64,000 nt of DNA from Immersiella caudata (lineage: Eukaryota > Ascomycota > Sordariomycetes > Sordariales > Lasiosphaeriaceae): the NCBI GenBank assembly GCA_030512335.1, contig JAULSU010000004.1, positions 2,976,001-3,040,000 on the forward strand, given 5' to 3'. Of the stretch, positions 24,438 to 36,529 are shown one piece after another. Below the pieces are notes generated by a model. That model saw only the letters and a program-made list of their open reading frames with translations, had not been told where the DNA came from and searched no databases. The number at the start of each line of letters is the position of its first letter. Position 1 is the first letter of the stretch. Both the position numbers and the translations under genes were made by a program.

Positions 24438-27272
24438 AGATGAGTTATCAGGTTGTTACCTAGGCGTTGAAGGAATTCTGTAGGGTGCGAGGTGGACGCG
24501 GTCTTGGGGAGTGTCCACTCTCAATGGATTTGTTTAAGGAGGAGCGAGAAGAATTCGGCGACGAAGCGCATTGGCGAGGGGAGCGGTGATCCCCAATGGC
24601 AGCGATTTACGATGTTCGCCGGGCGCTGGTAGTCCGCTGTGATAGAATTTTTGGCTCTGAGCCAGGGCAGGAGACAGGCTTGAGATGCTCAGTAGGGGTG
24701 GTGGGGACCGTTTGGAAGGGGGCAGGAGCGACTGTTGGAGGCGGAGGTTTTCTTGCCTCACTAGCTGCGGGTCCTTCTAGCTTCCTTTCTTGCTTGTGAA
24801 AATTCTCGGCGTGCGTAATTCAGTGGATTTGCTCTTTCTGAGCGGGCTTCACCAAAAATGGTATCCTGCAGAGGATGCAGCATGGAAGCTGTGCCTTGAG
24901 ATACCGACGTCTCTTAGCCAACGGATGCGGTCAAGCTGGGTGTAACCGTAGATCTTTTTTCCTTCCTTTGCGATGTCGCGAGAGCACGCAAAATAGGCAC
25001 GGGTTTTCCCTCAATCCCACACAATCTGGAAAGAATAATCGAAACAACTGCGTCATTGTGATCCCCACCACTCGGTTATCGGCGTTCAAAACCGCCATCG
25101 TGGGTCCTCAGCGGCGGCCAAGCCCGGGTGCCGCTCCGTGTCCACATATTTTGCCGTCGAATCCACCAGTCGTCCCGGGGTGCCCCGGAGTTGGGGAGCA
25201 CTGCAGCTATCTGCCGTTGAAGTGCTTGGAACATGGCTTTTTTGATTTCTTACACCTAGTTTTTCCACCGCCGCCAAGCTGGTTTCTCGCCTTACGTGGA
25301 AAACCCTCGGCCACATGTTTGGGAGGCTACTAGCTCACCTGTGTGCTCAATTAAAGTGTTGACGTTTCGATGCTACCAGCCCCTTTTGACTCGCCGTTAA
25401 CCGTTGCCAGGGCGATCGAAACATAATACGCAAACCGATATTGTTAGGTTTTGCACTCGAAGACTGGCTAAGACGGACAGACGAGAAGGCTTCAAGGTGT
25501 ATTGTGACTGGCCATTTTCATTATTTTATTGTGGTACCTCGCCAAAGAATAGTCTCAAATCTTCAGATCCCGATAATGCGCCCCGTATCCCCGCGGACCA
25601 CGGTATTTCCATCTCTGGCTTACTAGCAATTGTCATCACTATTGTTACACAGGGTTCAGCTACATAATTCAGTTACACACGCACAGCCTTATCTCTGTTG
25701 CTTGAGCTGATACGACCAGCCTAAAACTCCGAGCAAGCATTCGAGGCTGTCGCCACTTCTCCCATCGAGATTATCCTCCCTCCTCACCCGAAAGCCGCGT
25801 CACCAATAAATCACCTCATCGCCATCACCAGCTTGCTCTCCAGCTTAGCCGCCCTCGGCTACCCGTCAAATCGAGCTCATCATTCCTGTATTCGGGCCAC
25901 AGAGCGACGAGCCAAACACTAGTTTATGGTCGATCCGCAGGTCATGTTCGATGAGCATCTGCAACAGCAGCGCACAGCAAAATCCGAGCGCGGCTTCCCC
26001 AGTTCCGCCTTTCTTCTCGGGCATGTGGAAAAAGGACGGCGAGAGATGAGGGAAAGTAGAGTAATAGCACGGCCGTGTCATTATCTTACTGATTTAACCC
26101 CAACGTTTTCAGCTTAGTGTCCTAGTCATGTTGCGGTGCTATGACGCTGTGGTCAGACCCCTTTTCTCCAGAAAAGGGTCCATCCTTCCACTACACTTAC
26201 CTACAGTCGCATTGAAAACCTGGCCTTGACCCCCATCTTTGCGGTATTCCCGTTCGTGGACCCCCACGCGGGAATCCCAACTGCCGCATGGTGCGCTCAC
26301 AGCATGGTTTGGCAACCGGCCCATTTTTAATGCGAAACACGCAACGTTCGTCTGGTTCGGTGGGGGTCACACGGAAAAATGACTGTCTGCTGAACAGCCT
26401 GAGTCTGCCCACCCAGCCAGGCGAACATCAAACAGGGGAAAGCTCCAGGGAATCTTGAGAAAGAAAACTTCTTTGTGCCTTCTACGCAGGGATTCGAGTA
26501 CAGGCTACTCGCCTGATGGCTGCCGGAATACAACCTCGGCTACCCTATCCGCGGTAGCCCACTCACTGGCGGGATACCCAAAAGGCGAGATGTTCAGAGG
26601 ACAGAACAAAAGGGGTACTTGGAGGTACACAGCCAAGCTGGGCGTGAACCCAACGAAGTGTTCTGAACGGGGCCGTGTCATGCTACACAACTACCTTTAC
26701 CCTCCCCACCCTCATTCCGATGGCCGGTCTGGACCCGGGATGAAGGCGAGACGAGCATGTATCCATTTATCGAGGACCTGGCAATAATGGAATACCACAG
26801 TCCATCGCGTTTTGGTTGAAGCGGCCCGGCGGCAGACCTCGCCGTAGCTGCAACCGCAATCGCAGCCCCAGACCGCTGTCGGATCGTTGCTCGGCTCGGA
26901 TGGTGGCGAAAAACTGTTGAGATTCCCATCCAACAAGACGGCGCAGGAGCCTCTTCCGGCCCCTCCTCGAGTCCACGTGGACTCGTCTTGCACATCTCGT
27001 GCAGATCTGGGACGACTGGTTCAACCGTGGTACGAGATGGGTGTCATGTAGCAATCGGCCTTGTCCTAAAGAAGAAGCGTCAATCGGAACAGGAAGGTGG
27101 GCCTAGAGGCTGTGGGAGGCGAAATGAGGCGGAAGGGCATCACGCAACGGCAATGTTTGTCAGGGGCCCGAAGATGCCTCTGTTAGTATTGGGTCAATAC
27201 AGTACACGTTGATGATAATACAGTGGCTAGGCGCCGAGGCCACCTTGGCAACCTCTCCTCTCCGTGCCTGGA
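24438..27272. other. intergenic region between permease promoter and MEF2 3' end
   Basis: About 2.8 kb with no recognisable gene. The first few hundred bases should hold the permease promoter. A near-perfect hairpin lies at about 26155-26180 (a GACCCCTTTT arm, a short loop and an AAAAGGGTC arm). The rest shows only short overlapping frames without family signatures. Confidence 0.45.
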
Positions 27273-29926
27273 TCAGAAGTTCCCTTTTTCGAGAGCCTTC
27301 TCTCTCGGTCCAGTTACCAGCTCGAAAGGCCCCGGATCCAGCTGCAATGAGTGACGACCGCCTGTCATGCTTCGCAACTGGCTGTCGTATTTCATCATCT
27401 CTTTTAATGGTGCCTTGCCCATGATCTGAAGCATCCTGACAACGCTCTTCTTTGGACCTCGGAGAGACTGGATCGAATCGTATGGATCTGGTGGGACATA
27501 TAGTTTGGAGGTATCGATTCCGCCTTCGCTTGATAACCCTGAATCCGGCTGAATGACCTCGTTGACTTGACCGCCGCGGACGGCGACTATATCGTGCTGA
27601 ATAGCGTTGCTAGCTTCCTCGGGACAGGATATCTGGAAGATGGAGAAGGGCTCCAGAATTCCGATCTTGCTGTCTGCGTGAGCTTCCTTGAGCGCGCCCC
27701 TGACCGCGTGAAGGGCAGAGTTGGTGATATGTCCGCCTGTCGAGGCGGCGCCAAAAAAATCAAGTGCAGGGTCAAACTTGATATCTACGTGGCATTTGCG
27801 AACGGGCGCATTTCTTCGAGGCCCTCGAGCAAGGCCGGCGATCGCTCCGTTAAGAAGCTGCTGGCGTACGAGCTCGGGATTAAACGGCAACCTCTCCCAG
27901 TCGCTGTCTTCTGGCAGGGGAATGCAGATGTGAATAATGTTGCCATCGCGCTCAATGCTTGACTCCAGCATAGTCTCATGGTGGTGAGCCTCAAGTGGGT
28001 CCAGCTGTACAGTGCATGCGGCTTTTCCGTTTCGGTCTTGAAGCGTGCGGTCGAACACGTTGCGGTGAGGCTTCGTAGGCGCAAGTAGACACTCCGAATA
28101 TTCGACTTCGATGTCTCCCCAAATGGCAGAGTCCTTGTCAATCTTGTAGTGTGTCATCAGCCTGTCCTTGGTGACTTCGAGATGAAGAAGGCCCATGCCT
28201 GAAACAATAAGTTGCTGCGACTTTTCGTCCTTGGACCATCTGATGCTGGGATCCTCTCGGGTCAATCTCTTCAACGCGTCTTCAAGCTTCTCGCTAGAGG
28301 TCTTCGTGTACGGCTCGATGGCAATGAAAGCAACTGCGGGTGGTGTCTCGAGGGCCTTGATACGAACATTCCTGAAGGTTTCTGGGGCGCTTTGGCCCGG
28401 ATGGCCTGGGAACGTGATGAGCGTGTCACCAGTTCGGGCAGATTTCAGGCTAGTCAAGGCACCAATCTGACCAGTGGCCAGGTGCTGAATCTCTTGGTAA
28501 TCGTTTGCAGATACGTGCAGAATATTCATCGCCTTTTCGTACCCGTGAATGTGACTGTTCCATATCTGACTGTTTCGGCCGAGCGTGCCGTGATAGACTC
28601 GTGCGAAACTCAGAATGCCCTTCCTGGGATCATCCACTACCTTGAAGACGTGGGCAAGAGACACAATGGGTGGCTGGTGGGGGTGATGCTTTTTTTTCCC
28701 AGAAGACTGCTCGAAAAGTTTAGACAGCGTGAGTGTCTTGGACCCTGTCACAACCTCGAGCTCCGGTCGATCGGAAGGATTTGGGAGATAGTCGACGACG
28801 CCATCCAATAGCGGCTGAACGCCAATATTTCGAAAGCTAGACCCGGTAAAAACGGGAGCGAAGCGTGCGTCGCCGTCCATGATCAGACGTCGAATGGCCT
28901 TCTTGATCGAGTCCGAGGACACATCCTTCTCATGCTCCAGGAATTCTTCCATGATGATGTCGTCGTGCTCGGAAAGCGTCTCCACGAGACTCTGGCGCGC
29001 CTTGTCCATCTCGGCCCGTAACGCTGGGTTTTCCTTCGCTAGTGTTGCAGCACTGACAAGGCTAAGCGCACCTGTGCTGGAGAACCTCATCCCAACTTCA
29101 TTGACGACATCGACGACGCCAACGAATTCGTCCTTGTTCCACCAAGGGATCTGGCATAAGAGGGGTAGTGTTCGAAGCCGGGCCGCCACTTCCAACACCG
29201 ACCTCTTGAATGATGCACCGTCACGGTCCAATTTGTTGACATAAACCAGTCTCGGGATCCGCGATAGCTGCGCTGACTGCCAGACTCGCTCCGTGTGGGT
29301 CTCAACCCCCTTCACAGAATCGAGAATGCATACGGCGCCGTCGAGGACCGGCAAGCAACGGTCAACCTCGTAGCGAAAGTCCTGATGACCAGGGGTATCT
29401 ATGAGGTTGATAATCTTGGGTTCCTGGCCAGGCGAGCACATGGTCCTTGGGGGCCAATTGAAGGTGATGGCGGCAGATTGAATGGTAATACCGCGCTCCC
29501 TTTCCATTGGAAGGAAGTCAGTAGTAGTGTTGCCATGGTCAACATCTACGCTGTTGGCGTCAGTTCAGAGGACTCGGTAAACAGCGTGAGGTTGTGGAGT
29601 CGTACTTCCGAGATGTCGGATAAACCCGCTGTGATACAGCATTCGCTCTGTTGTTGTTGTTTTACCCTTGGAGGGGTTAGTGCTGCGCCAATGTTGAGAG
29701 TGAGGGTGAAACGCACAGCGTCAACATGGGCAATGATGCCAATATTGCGAATACTTTCTGTACTCGTGTCATGAGGCAGCTGGTCCCCGTGCACAAATCG
29801 GATCGACACATGGCGTGGCACCACTTGGCTGCGACGAGAAAACCGGGAGCTTTCCGAGCCCAGCAAAGCGCGAAGGCGATGAGACCCGTAGTGACATCCT
29901 CGAGAAGGCACAGATGCGAGCATCAT
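27273..29926 (-). CDS. MEF2: mitochondrial ribosome-recycling GTPase EF-G2 (MEF2 / RRF2mt)
   Basis: Translational GTPase of the mitochondrial matrix that splits post-termination ribosomes together with mitochondrial ribosome-recycling factor. Exons 29926-29717, 29666-29606 and 29545-27273 give 847 aa; introns are 50 and 60 bp. The first junction rebuilds the P-loop NIGIIAHVDA-GKTTTTERMLYHSG and the second rebuilds VDHGNTTTDFLPMERERGITIQSA (switch I). G3 is DTPGHQDF and G4 is NKLD. The N-terminal 55 residues are rich in Arg and Ser and poor in acids (MMLASVPSRGCHYGSHRLRALL), consistent with a mitochondrial presequence. The C-terminus ends QLRSMTGGRHSLQLDPGPFELV, as in domain V of this family. 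Length is near the usual 750-850. The GNTTTDFLPMERERGITIQSA block favours EF-G2 over EF-G1, but formally this needs a tree. It is divergent from VPS17. Confidence 0.92.
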
Positions 29927-30522
29927 CTTGAGCTCCTTCCCACTCCCGTCTTTGCCTCTAGCTCTTAGATAAGTTTAATTAAGGGAACGAGCGTGTAAAC
30001 ATCGGCAAAATCGGGAACCGGGGATTCCTTTCTTTCTCGTGTGCTGGGAGACAGTCAAGTGAGCAGAACAAAAGCAAACATATTTTCCACTCCCCCTTCG
30101 GTGCTGCAGCTGTCGACCTGGGACAGAACTGTCCACTGACCAACAACTGACGAAAGCTCAGCTCGCGCCACACGCCCTGATAAATTTGTGGCACGTGCGC
30201 CACCTTATCAGGCTGGTAGGTGGGGCAGACGGCTGTGGCGCCAGCTCTCGCCCACCATGTCTTCAAGGGAAGCCACGATTGGTGATGCGGAACAGGGGAC
30301 CCGGATAGCGGCGGAACCCTCCAACCTCCACCACCTCACTTGCGCCATTGATCCAACGGCTGCTTTGGCGACTCGTCCCCGACAATTTCCATTGCAGGAC
30401 GCCCGGTCAATTGTCAGCGCGATAACTGGCTTCGATCGAACGCAGGACGAATACGATTCCGCGCGGCTCGCTGACCCACCAGAACACGCGGCTCTCCGAG
30501 TGATCGCTCACCAGGCCACACC
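29927..30522. promoter_or_regulatory. bidirectional intergenic region MEF2 / VPS17
   Basis: About 600 bp lies between the two start codons, so both promoters must fit here. A frame at 30188-31042(+) overlaps it in another phase but has no family signature. No TATA box is convincing. Confidence 0.45.
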
Positions 30523-32510
30523 ATGGACTACAGCGCATCAATACACGACGCAGAACACCCCGCCGAGGTCTCGCCTTGGGGGAACTCCCCGGGATCGTCG
30601 CCGAGGCACAACCGGACCACCTTCGGCGCCATCACTGGCGAGCCCCCAGCCTCGCCATTCCAGTATCCGGAGCAGAACCCGCAGGATGCCCTCACCGACG
30701 ACGGCGGTTTCGGCGCAACGGATTCCGATTTTCGGCGCCCGGATACCGCGAGTACTGTTTCAGCCGCCGAGTCTCTGCCGGAAGAGGGGTTTCGGTCGGA
30801 GGAAGCCGCGCACAGCCAGCCACAAGGCCAGGAAAACCGGGGCTTTGGTGCTGGGGATCAAGGGCCGCTGCCCCCAGCGCCGCAGGGAGAACCATCGCGC
30901 GACTTCGCCCAACAGCAGGCACAACAGCAGCAACAGCAAGGGCAACATCCTCAACAGCAGACTCGGAGGCCTCAGCCTCAATATAAACTGCAAGCGAAGA
31001 TCACCGGCCTTGAGCGCACTGGGCGCAAGGACCCAATCTTGAGGTTCGACGTTCACGTATGAAGACGCCAACGAGCTCTAATTCTCACCGTCGGCATTTT
31101 GGCTAACGAATAGCTACAGACGAACCTGCCCAGATACAGGACCACTCAATACCGCGATGTACGACGTCTGCATTCGGAATTCATCAAACTTGCGGAGCAC
31201 TTGATCTCGGCGAACCCTGAGGCGATTGTTCCGGCTATCCCACCAGCACTGACCTCGGCTGGTGCGGGGACGGAGGAGGACGAGGCCCGGGTCAAGGCCT
31301 TGATGCAACGGTGGCTCAATTATGTTTGTGCGAGTAACGTTCTCATTAGAGACGAGGAAATGCAGTTGTTTGTCGAGAGCGACTTCGGCTACAGCCCTGT
31401 GGTAAAGAAGAAGCAGCCAGCGACCGGAGTGCGGCGCAAAATCCTCAAACAGTTCGCGCCGCCCCCCGATGACACACCGGAACTGCAGGATGCACGCCCT
31501 ATTGTCAAACTCTTTTACCTCGGCGCAATGGATGCCGGGCACAAGGTTGACAGGCTCGTCAAATCGCGAAGAGGTATGTTGAGCATGTGTCATAGTATTC
31601 ACTCACAAAACACTGACGGCTGGTAGGGCTCGGTCTTGCTGAGGCCGATTTCGGCGTGAAGCTTGGGGCCATGCACGTTCAGGAGTTACACCAAGGGCTG
31701 GCCAATGCGTATCGTAAGCTCGGAAAGGTCATCCAGATGGTCGGTGATTGCCATGCCGCGCAAGCAACTGCCGAGGCGACTACCATTGGGGATCCCTTCC
31801 AGTATCACTCGCAGGACGCTTTCATCGTGAAGGAGACTTTGACGAACCGTCAGATCCTGATCCGCGAGTTTCTGCAGGCGCAGGAAAGCACGCGGACGAA
31901 ACTCAACGCCGCTGACCGACTCAAAGCACAATCACACGTCCGCCGGGAGAAGGTGGACGAGGCCATTGCCAGCCTCGCCGAGGCACGGGACACCGAGAAG
32001 AGCTTGTATGACAAAACCGCGCGTGTAACCTACAACCTCGTTCACGAGCGCCGCAAGTGGTTTGCGCGCACTGCCGCGGACCTGAGGCTCAGCGTGCGCG
32101 AGTACGTGATCCGGGAGATTGAAGCGGAGCGTCGCACCCTAGCTCTGTTGGAGAGTGTCCGTCCTGACATTCGCGCCATCGATTCTAGCGGCGGGCTTAG
32201 CCGCCTCGGTCGCGAGAACCATCCCACCATACGGCGCGCCAGCGCCGCCACTTCCCAGGGCCCCAAGGGCGACGCCTGGAGCGGAGTACCCCGTCGCACT
32301 GATACGATGAGCCGCAGCGTGTCTGGAAGCTTAGTCGGCGGCCTGGGCGGTGATGATGACGCAGAAGGTGATGACAGGGAACAGGGCGGCCGCACGAGGG
32401 CGCTCAGCGGCGCGAGAGCCAGTGTCCTGCCTGGTCTCACAGAAGAGGACGATGAAGACCGTGTTGACGCCAGAAACGCGGCGAGCCGACTGGCGACCAG
32501 CACATTCTAG
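30523..32510 (+). CDS. VPS17: retromer sorting nexin Vps17 (PX-BAR)
   Basis: Endosomal membrane-binding subunit that pairs with Vps5 in the retromer coat, recycling cargo receptors from endosome to Golgi. Exons 30523-31056, 31120-31573 and 31627-32510 give 623 aa; introns are 63 and 53 bp. The N-terminal 150 residues are disordered with a Gln-rich patch. A PX domain spans about 155-290: YKLQAKITGLERTGRKDPILRFDVH joins TNLPRYRTTQYRDVRRLHSEF, followed by IPAIPP and FVESDFGYSPV. A BAR-like coiled-coil region (about 325-550) includes VKLGAMHVQELHQGLANAYRKLG and HERRKWFARTAADLRLSVREYVIREIEAERRTLALLE. A short acidic, Ser-rich tail follows. Start at 30523 is the first ATG ahead of the conserved frame. 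Domain order fits Vps17 rather than Vps5 or other sorting nexins. Confidence 0.9.
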
Positions 32511-35500
32511 TAACTCAGGCTTGGCCGTTGGGAGAGGGGGAGGGAGATATTACGTATCAGCGCTAGAGTGCTTGCCCATCAGACCGCAGTCAAGTCCCTG
32601 GATTTACCATATTTACTTGCCGTTTTTGCATCCGCTCCACTGTCTGCCGCATTGTATGACCAAGGAGGAAGCGTTAGGTTTGCGTCAAAGGGGTACTAAA
32701 TTCGATTGTTTTTCTGCACTGCGGATTCCGCCGTTGCCGCTGTTTATTTGGGTACCATAGAATGATGAGAATGACGACATGCAGTTTTCGCCCGCCATGC
32801 CTAGGAGCTTTGCTCCGTTCCTCCCACACGGACCCCTTACAGCCCTGTTGATGTCCATCATCTCTCACATTTTGGCAGAACGCCGGTACCTACTATTGAT
32901 GTATGACCCCCATCTAAACACGGCTTGAGACCCGGGGGTTAGTTACGTGGGAGGGTAGGATGATTGGGAGGGAGGAACGAGGCGAAGGAGTTGCATCCGT
33001 CAACCTGCCTCGCTCGCAAAGCTAGAGCCGAGATTCGGGAGCCCGGTGCCGGTGCCGGTGCTCAATACCGTTCCTGTCCGTTGGAGCTGTGCGGTCCCCG
33101 CTCCGCCTTGACATCAAGCTCTGGTGCCGCGGCCCGCGCGCATGGGTCTGCCTGCTTCCTGCCGAAGCTGAGCTGCATTGTGCGTTTCAATGTTCGGCAG
33201 CCATAGCTCCCTGCTATCTCACCGCCTTTATTGAATGAGCACATCCGCGGTGAAGCCGTATGGCGTCAAGGGTCGGTAGATGAGCAAGTGCAGAATCAAG
33301 AAGTATTTCCGAGCCTCGGCTGAGTGTGAGCATCGCGAGGATCCGCTATCCCGGCGCGCGGCTGCGGGGGGCACTCAACCTGCGTCCTCTGGGGGCGTGG
33401 CAGCCCAGGGATGCACGCCTTGCTGCCCCGGAGAACCTCCAGATGGGGAGTTGGAGCTAGGGTGTGCAATACCCAATGTTTGGTGGGCAGTGGAAGAGCG
33501 GCCCCTGTTTGCGGTCATGGAACCCCTCACCTTGAATTGCTGGTTCGGATGTTTCGACTCGGTGTGCGAAGTCCACTTAGATATCAGAGCGCTGACCGCC
33601 TCGATTGAATGGTGCAATTCCAGGCATCCACTCAATGCTGATCTGGCGTGACGTTTCGGTTGCATAGGAAACATTATTAGAACTGGTTGCTGAGAACAAA
33701 CATGGAGCTTGCGAAGTGCTTTTTGGAAGCAAGCGTACTAAGCTAAGTGTTTTTTGTGCTACAGGCGTTGTGAAGGTCGGCAAAAGGCTCAGATGAGAAT
33801 GAGTGGTTCCCGGAAATAAGGCAAGGCATCGCCGGTGAATCCTTGCAAAGCGTGCTCCAAGAACGCGGCGCGGAGGAAGATAACCCGATGCACTTGGACG
33901 AGCTGCAAACCGTCAGGGGGGACGTTACACTTGTCAGAACGCTCAGCAAGCGTTTCTTTCCCACGAGTCTATTCGACTGCTATGCGATTGCGCCATTCCA
34001 AATAGCGGGAACTGGCTGGGACGCCGAACATGCTCTCCAGACACGGCACGGCCAACAAAGTTGAATGGTTTGTGCGACATGCAAGAGCTAGCCCTCGAAT
34101 TGAGTGACAATGCGACAATGGTTAAGTGCTAGGAGCAAGGGGGTCTGCCAGCGCGAAGGGGTCTCGAGGTACGTAATACTGCAGGAAAAAGATCCAATGC
34201 AAGCCCTGTCTCAGGTTGGGGCGGCAGTACTGCGTAGAGAACACTAGCCTCTTAGACCAACATGCTGTTAGGGTCTGAAGGAAGGTATCAAAGATAACGA
34301 GCTCGAGTCTTGACAGAGCAACAAAATGGTTGCGCCACGGCTCTGCTCGGATTTCCTCATTGGGCTCACTTCCCCAAGGGACGACGAGACCACGCCGCAT
34401 GGGAGCGCCAACTAGGCGAACTCCTCTGATACCCTTTGAAACGAAAGAAAAATACGACAGGCATGGAAGGCCCGCTACCTGTGCGTTTCCAGCTGCCTAG
34501 CAATTACAATGGCGCTCTAGGATCAAGCTCAGGAACGACCCTCGTGGCCCCACCACGTCCGCTTCGGATCCTGGAATCGTTCCACAGAATGAGCCGCCAT
34601 CCGACATTGACAGCTTCGACTCCAAATTTCTCCAATCGAGGCCGACATCCTGGAGAGCGACGCTGATTGGGCGCGTCGTGGCTCAGACGTCAGCGATCAA
34701 TCACTGAGCGATACCAGGAGTGTGGACGACTCAGGGGCCTATCCGATGAGTTGTTGGTGGCAGAGGATGATAAGGCTCAACGTTATCAAGACTCGGTGCC
34801 GAGAAATCAGAACCATATCAACTGTCGGCACTAGTTGTATAACCACCAGAGTGTCGCGTCGCCGTCGTGTTGATAAGCTCTGCTTCTCGATATCGACTGG
34901 ATAACGCTGCCCAGAACAGGCCGGGCTACCGTCTGGGCCGCAGGTACCTGCTTGGTCGATGCTTCCCAACATCACACATCCCACATCTCACACGACAGAG
35001 GTGGCGGGCCTTGCGGAAAGGTTGTGGAACATTCCTGGTGGAACAATCGGCGGTATTCGGTGGGTTCGACGGAGAGCGCTCTAACCGGTTCAGCACGGGT
35101 GTGCGTGGCGGTTCCTGGCCAAATCTAGCTTGCGTCGCTCTCGCTGGCTGGCCTGTCGTCTTCTGTTGCGAAAAGGTGGAGTGCTGTGAACCGTTCGGAG
35201 ACCCCTGTCATGCCATGTGGAGAGGTTTCGTTAAAGGGCCGGTAAAATAGGACTGCATGTGGGGAGGTATTGGACGTCCAGGCTGGCACGAGCCGGTTCT
35301 TGGAGACAGATTGGCTATGGAAGCTAGCCATCCCGCCGAAGAATTCGTCATCCTTGGTGCCGCTGAGGTTAGGTAGGGCAGGTTGAGAGCATGTTCTAAT
35401 TCCGGGATGCTAGCAAATGCTGCCGCAAGCCTGCGGGTCAGTGAAGCCAGCGAGGGCAGCGTTGCAGCAAAGGAAGTGCGCGCCAATAGATGCTGGGGAT

Positions 35501-36529
35501 CTCTCGGCCACACCCAGTGCCGGGCCGCACGCCCAAGGCTCAACCGGCCCTTTCCAAAGCTGGGGGCCTCGACAACATGTGGGGTCAGATTTGGAGACCG
35601 TTCATGGGGCTTCGGCCCCTAACAATTGAGGGGCCGTTGCGGGGATCTGTCCAATCCACTCCCAGGATGGAGTAGCCTCTTCTCTCGAGAAAGCAGCAGG
35701 GAAGCTTCCAGGCAAAGTCAGTTGGGCGTCGAGTCGACTGCTTCGATAAAGGCTGTGAACGATTCTGGTTGTGGCTCAGGGCGGAACGGAAGTGAGCAGA
35801 TTCCACAATGGGGTAGCACCCGGGAGCTTCACTGTGCGGAGACACATCCGGCATGCATCGCAAGCAGAACCTGCGTCCAAAGACCTGAGGCGACCTGGGA
35901 GGCGTGTGGCAGCAGGACAAGCTCCGGCTGCGGCCTGCAGTCGTCGAAGAGGGGCAAGGCGCAAGATGAAGGAGCAGTCAGCTCTTTGTAACGGGCGTCG
36001 TGCTCAGGGAAAGCAGGTAGAGCGGTCTCGGCGGTGAGTTGTGGGACGGTGGTACGGTGGGACGGGCTGTGGGACGAGGGATGGCAGACGGCAGAGCAAG
36101 TGATGGGATGATGCAGCGTCGCGCGTCGCGCGTTGCGCTTTGCGCTTTGCGCTTTGCGTTTTGCACTTTGCGCTTTGGCAGCCCTCGGGCTCAGGCTGCT
36201 CCTGTAAGTACCTAGCCTATCTGCCGCACTGCACCGCCGGCGAGCTCCCAATTGAGTCAAGGTTGAGTGCAGGCCGGATATTGACAGCGAGATAGGCCAG
36301 GAGCAGACGTCGAGATAGAGTTGAGGTTGCCAAACGGCTGCCGAAAAGAGGCGTGACGGCGGCTCTTGATGGTGGAGGTTCCAGCCAGTGACACCATCGC
36401 AGATTTTTCTTTTTCAGCTGATCCCGGTCAAAAATTCGACATGGGCTAGGGAACAGTAAGCAGGGTAGCTGGGGAGGGTACTGCGGAGCGTTCTTGCCAA
36501 AAGCCTCTTGAGGATGGAAATGAGGAGAT
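32511..36529. other. 4-kb gene-poor region with possible gene relics
   Basis: No intact gene is visible. Two stretches read like broken coding sequence on the plus strand: about 33795-34064 (DENEWFPEIRQGIAGESLQ and a following Glu-rich segment) and about 34500-34740, where protein-like residues continue only by changing frame. Neither matches a family I recognise. A short GCCGGT repeat lies near 33045, and a 7-bp microsatellite at 36134-36175. Confidence 0.4.
36134..36175. repeat. 7-bp tandem repeat (TGCGCTT), six copies
   Basis: Six head-to-tail heptamers are visible: three perfect, then TGCGTTT, TGCACTT and a final perfect unit. A degenerate GCGTCGCGCGTCGCGCG lead-in precedes them. The two imperfect units each differ by one transition. 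Confidence 0.85.

Noticed and set aside
30188..31042. 284-codon plus-strand frame overlapping the VPS17 start
   Set aside because: It is a shadow of VPS17 exon 1 in another phase; no motif, and its Gln-codon region becomes Ser/Asn/Arg noise.
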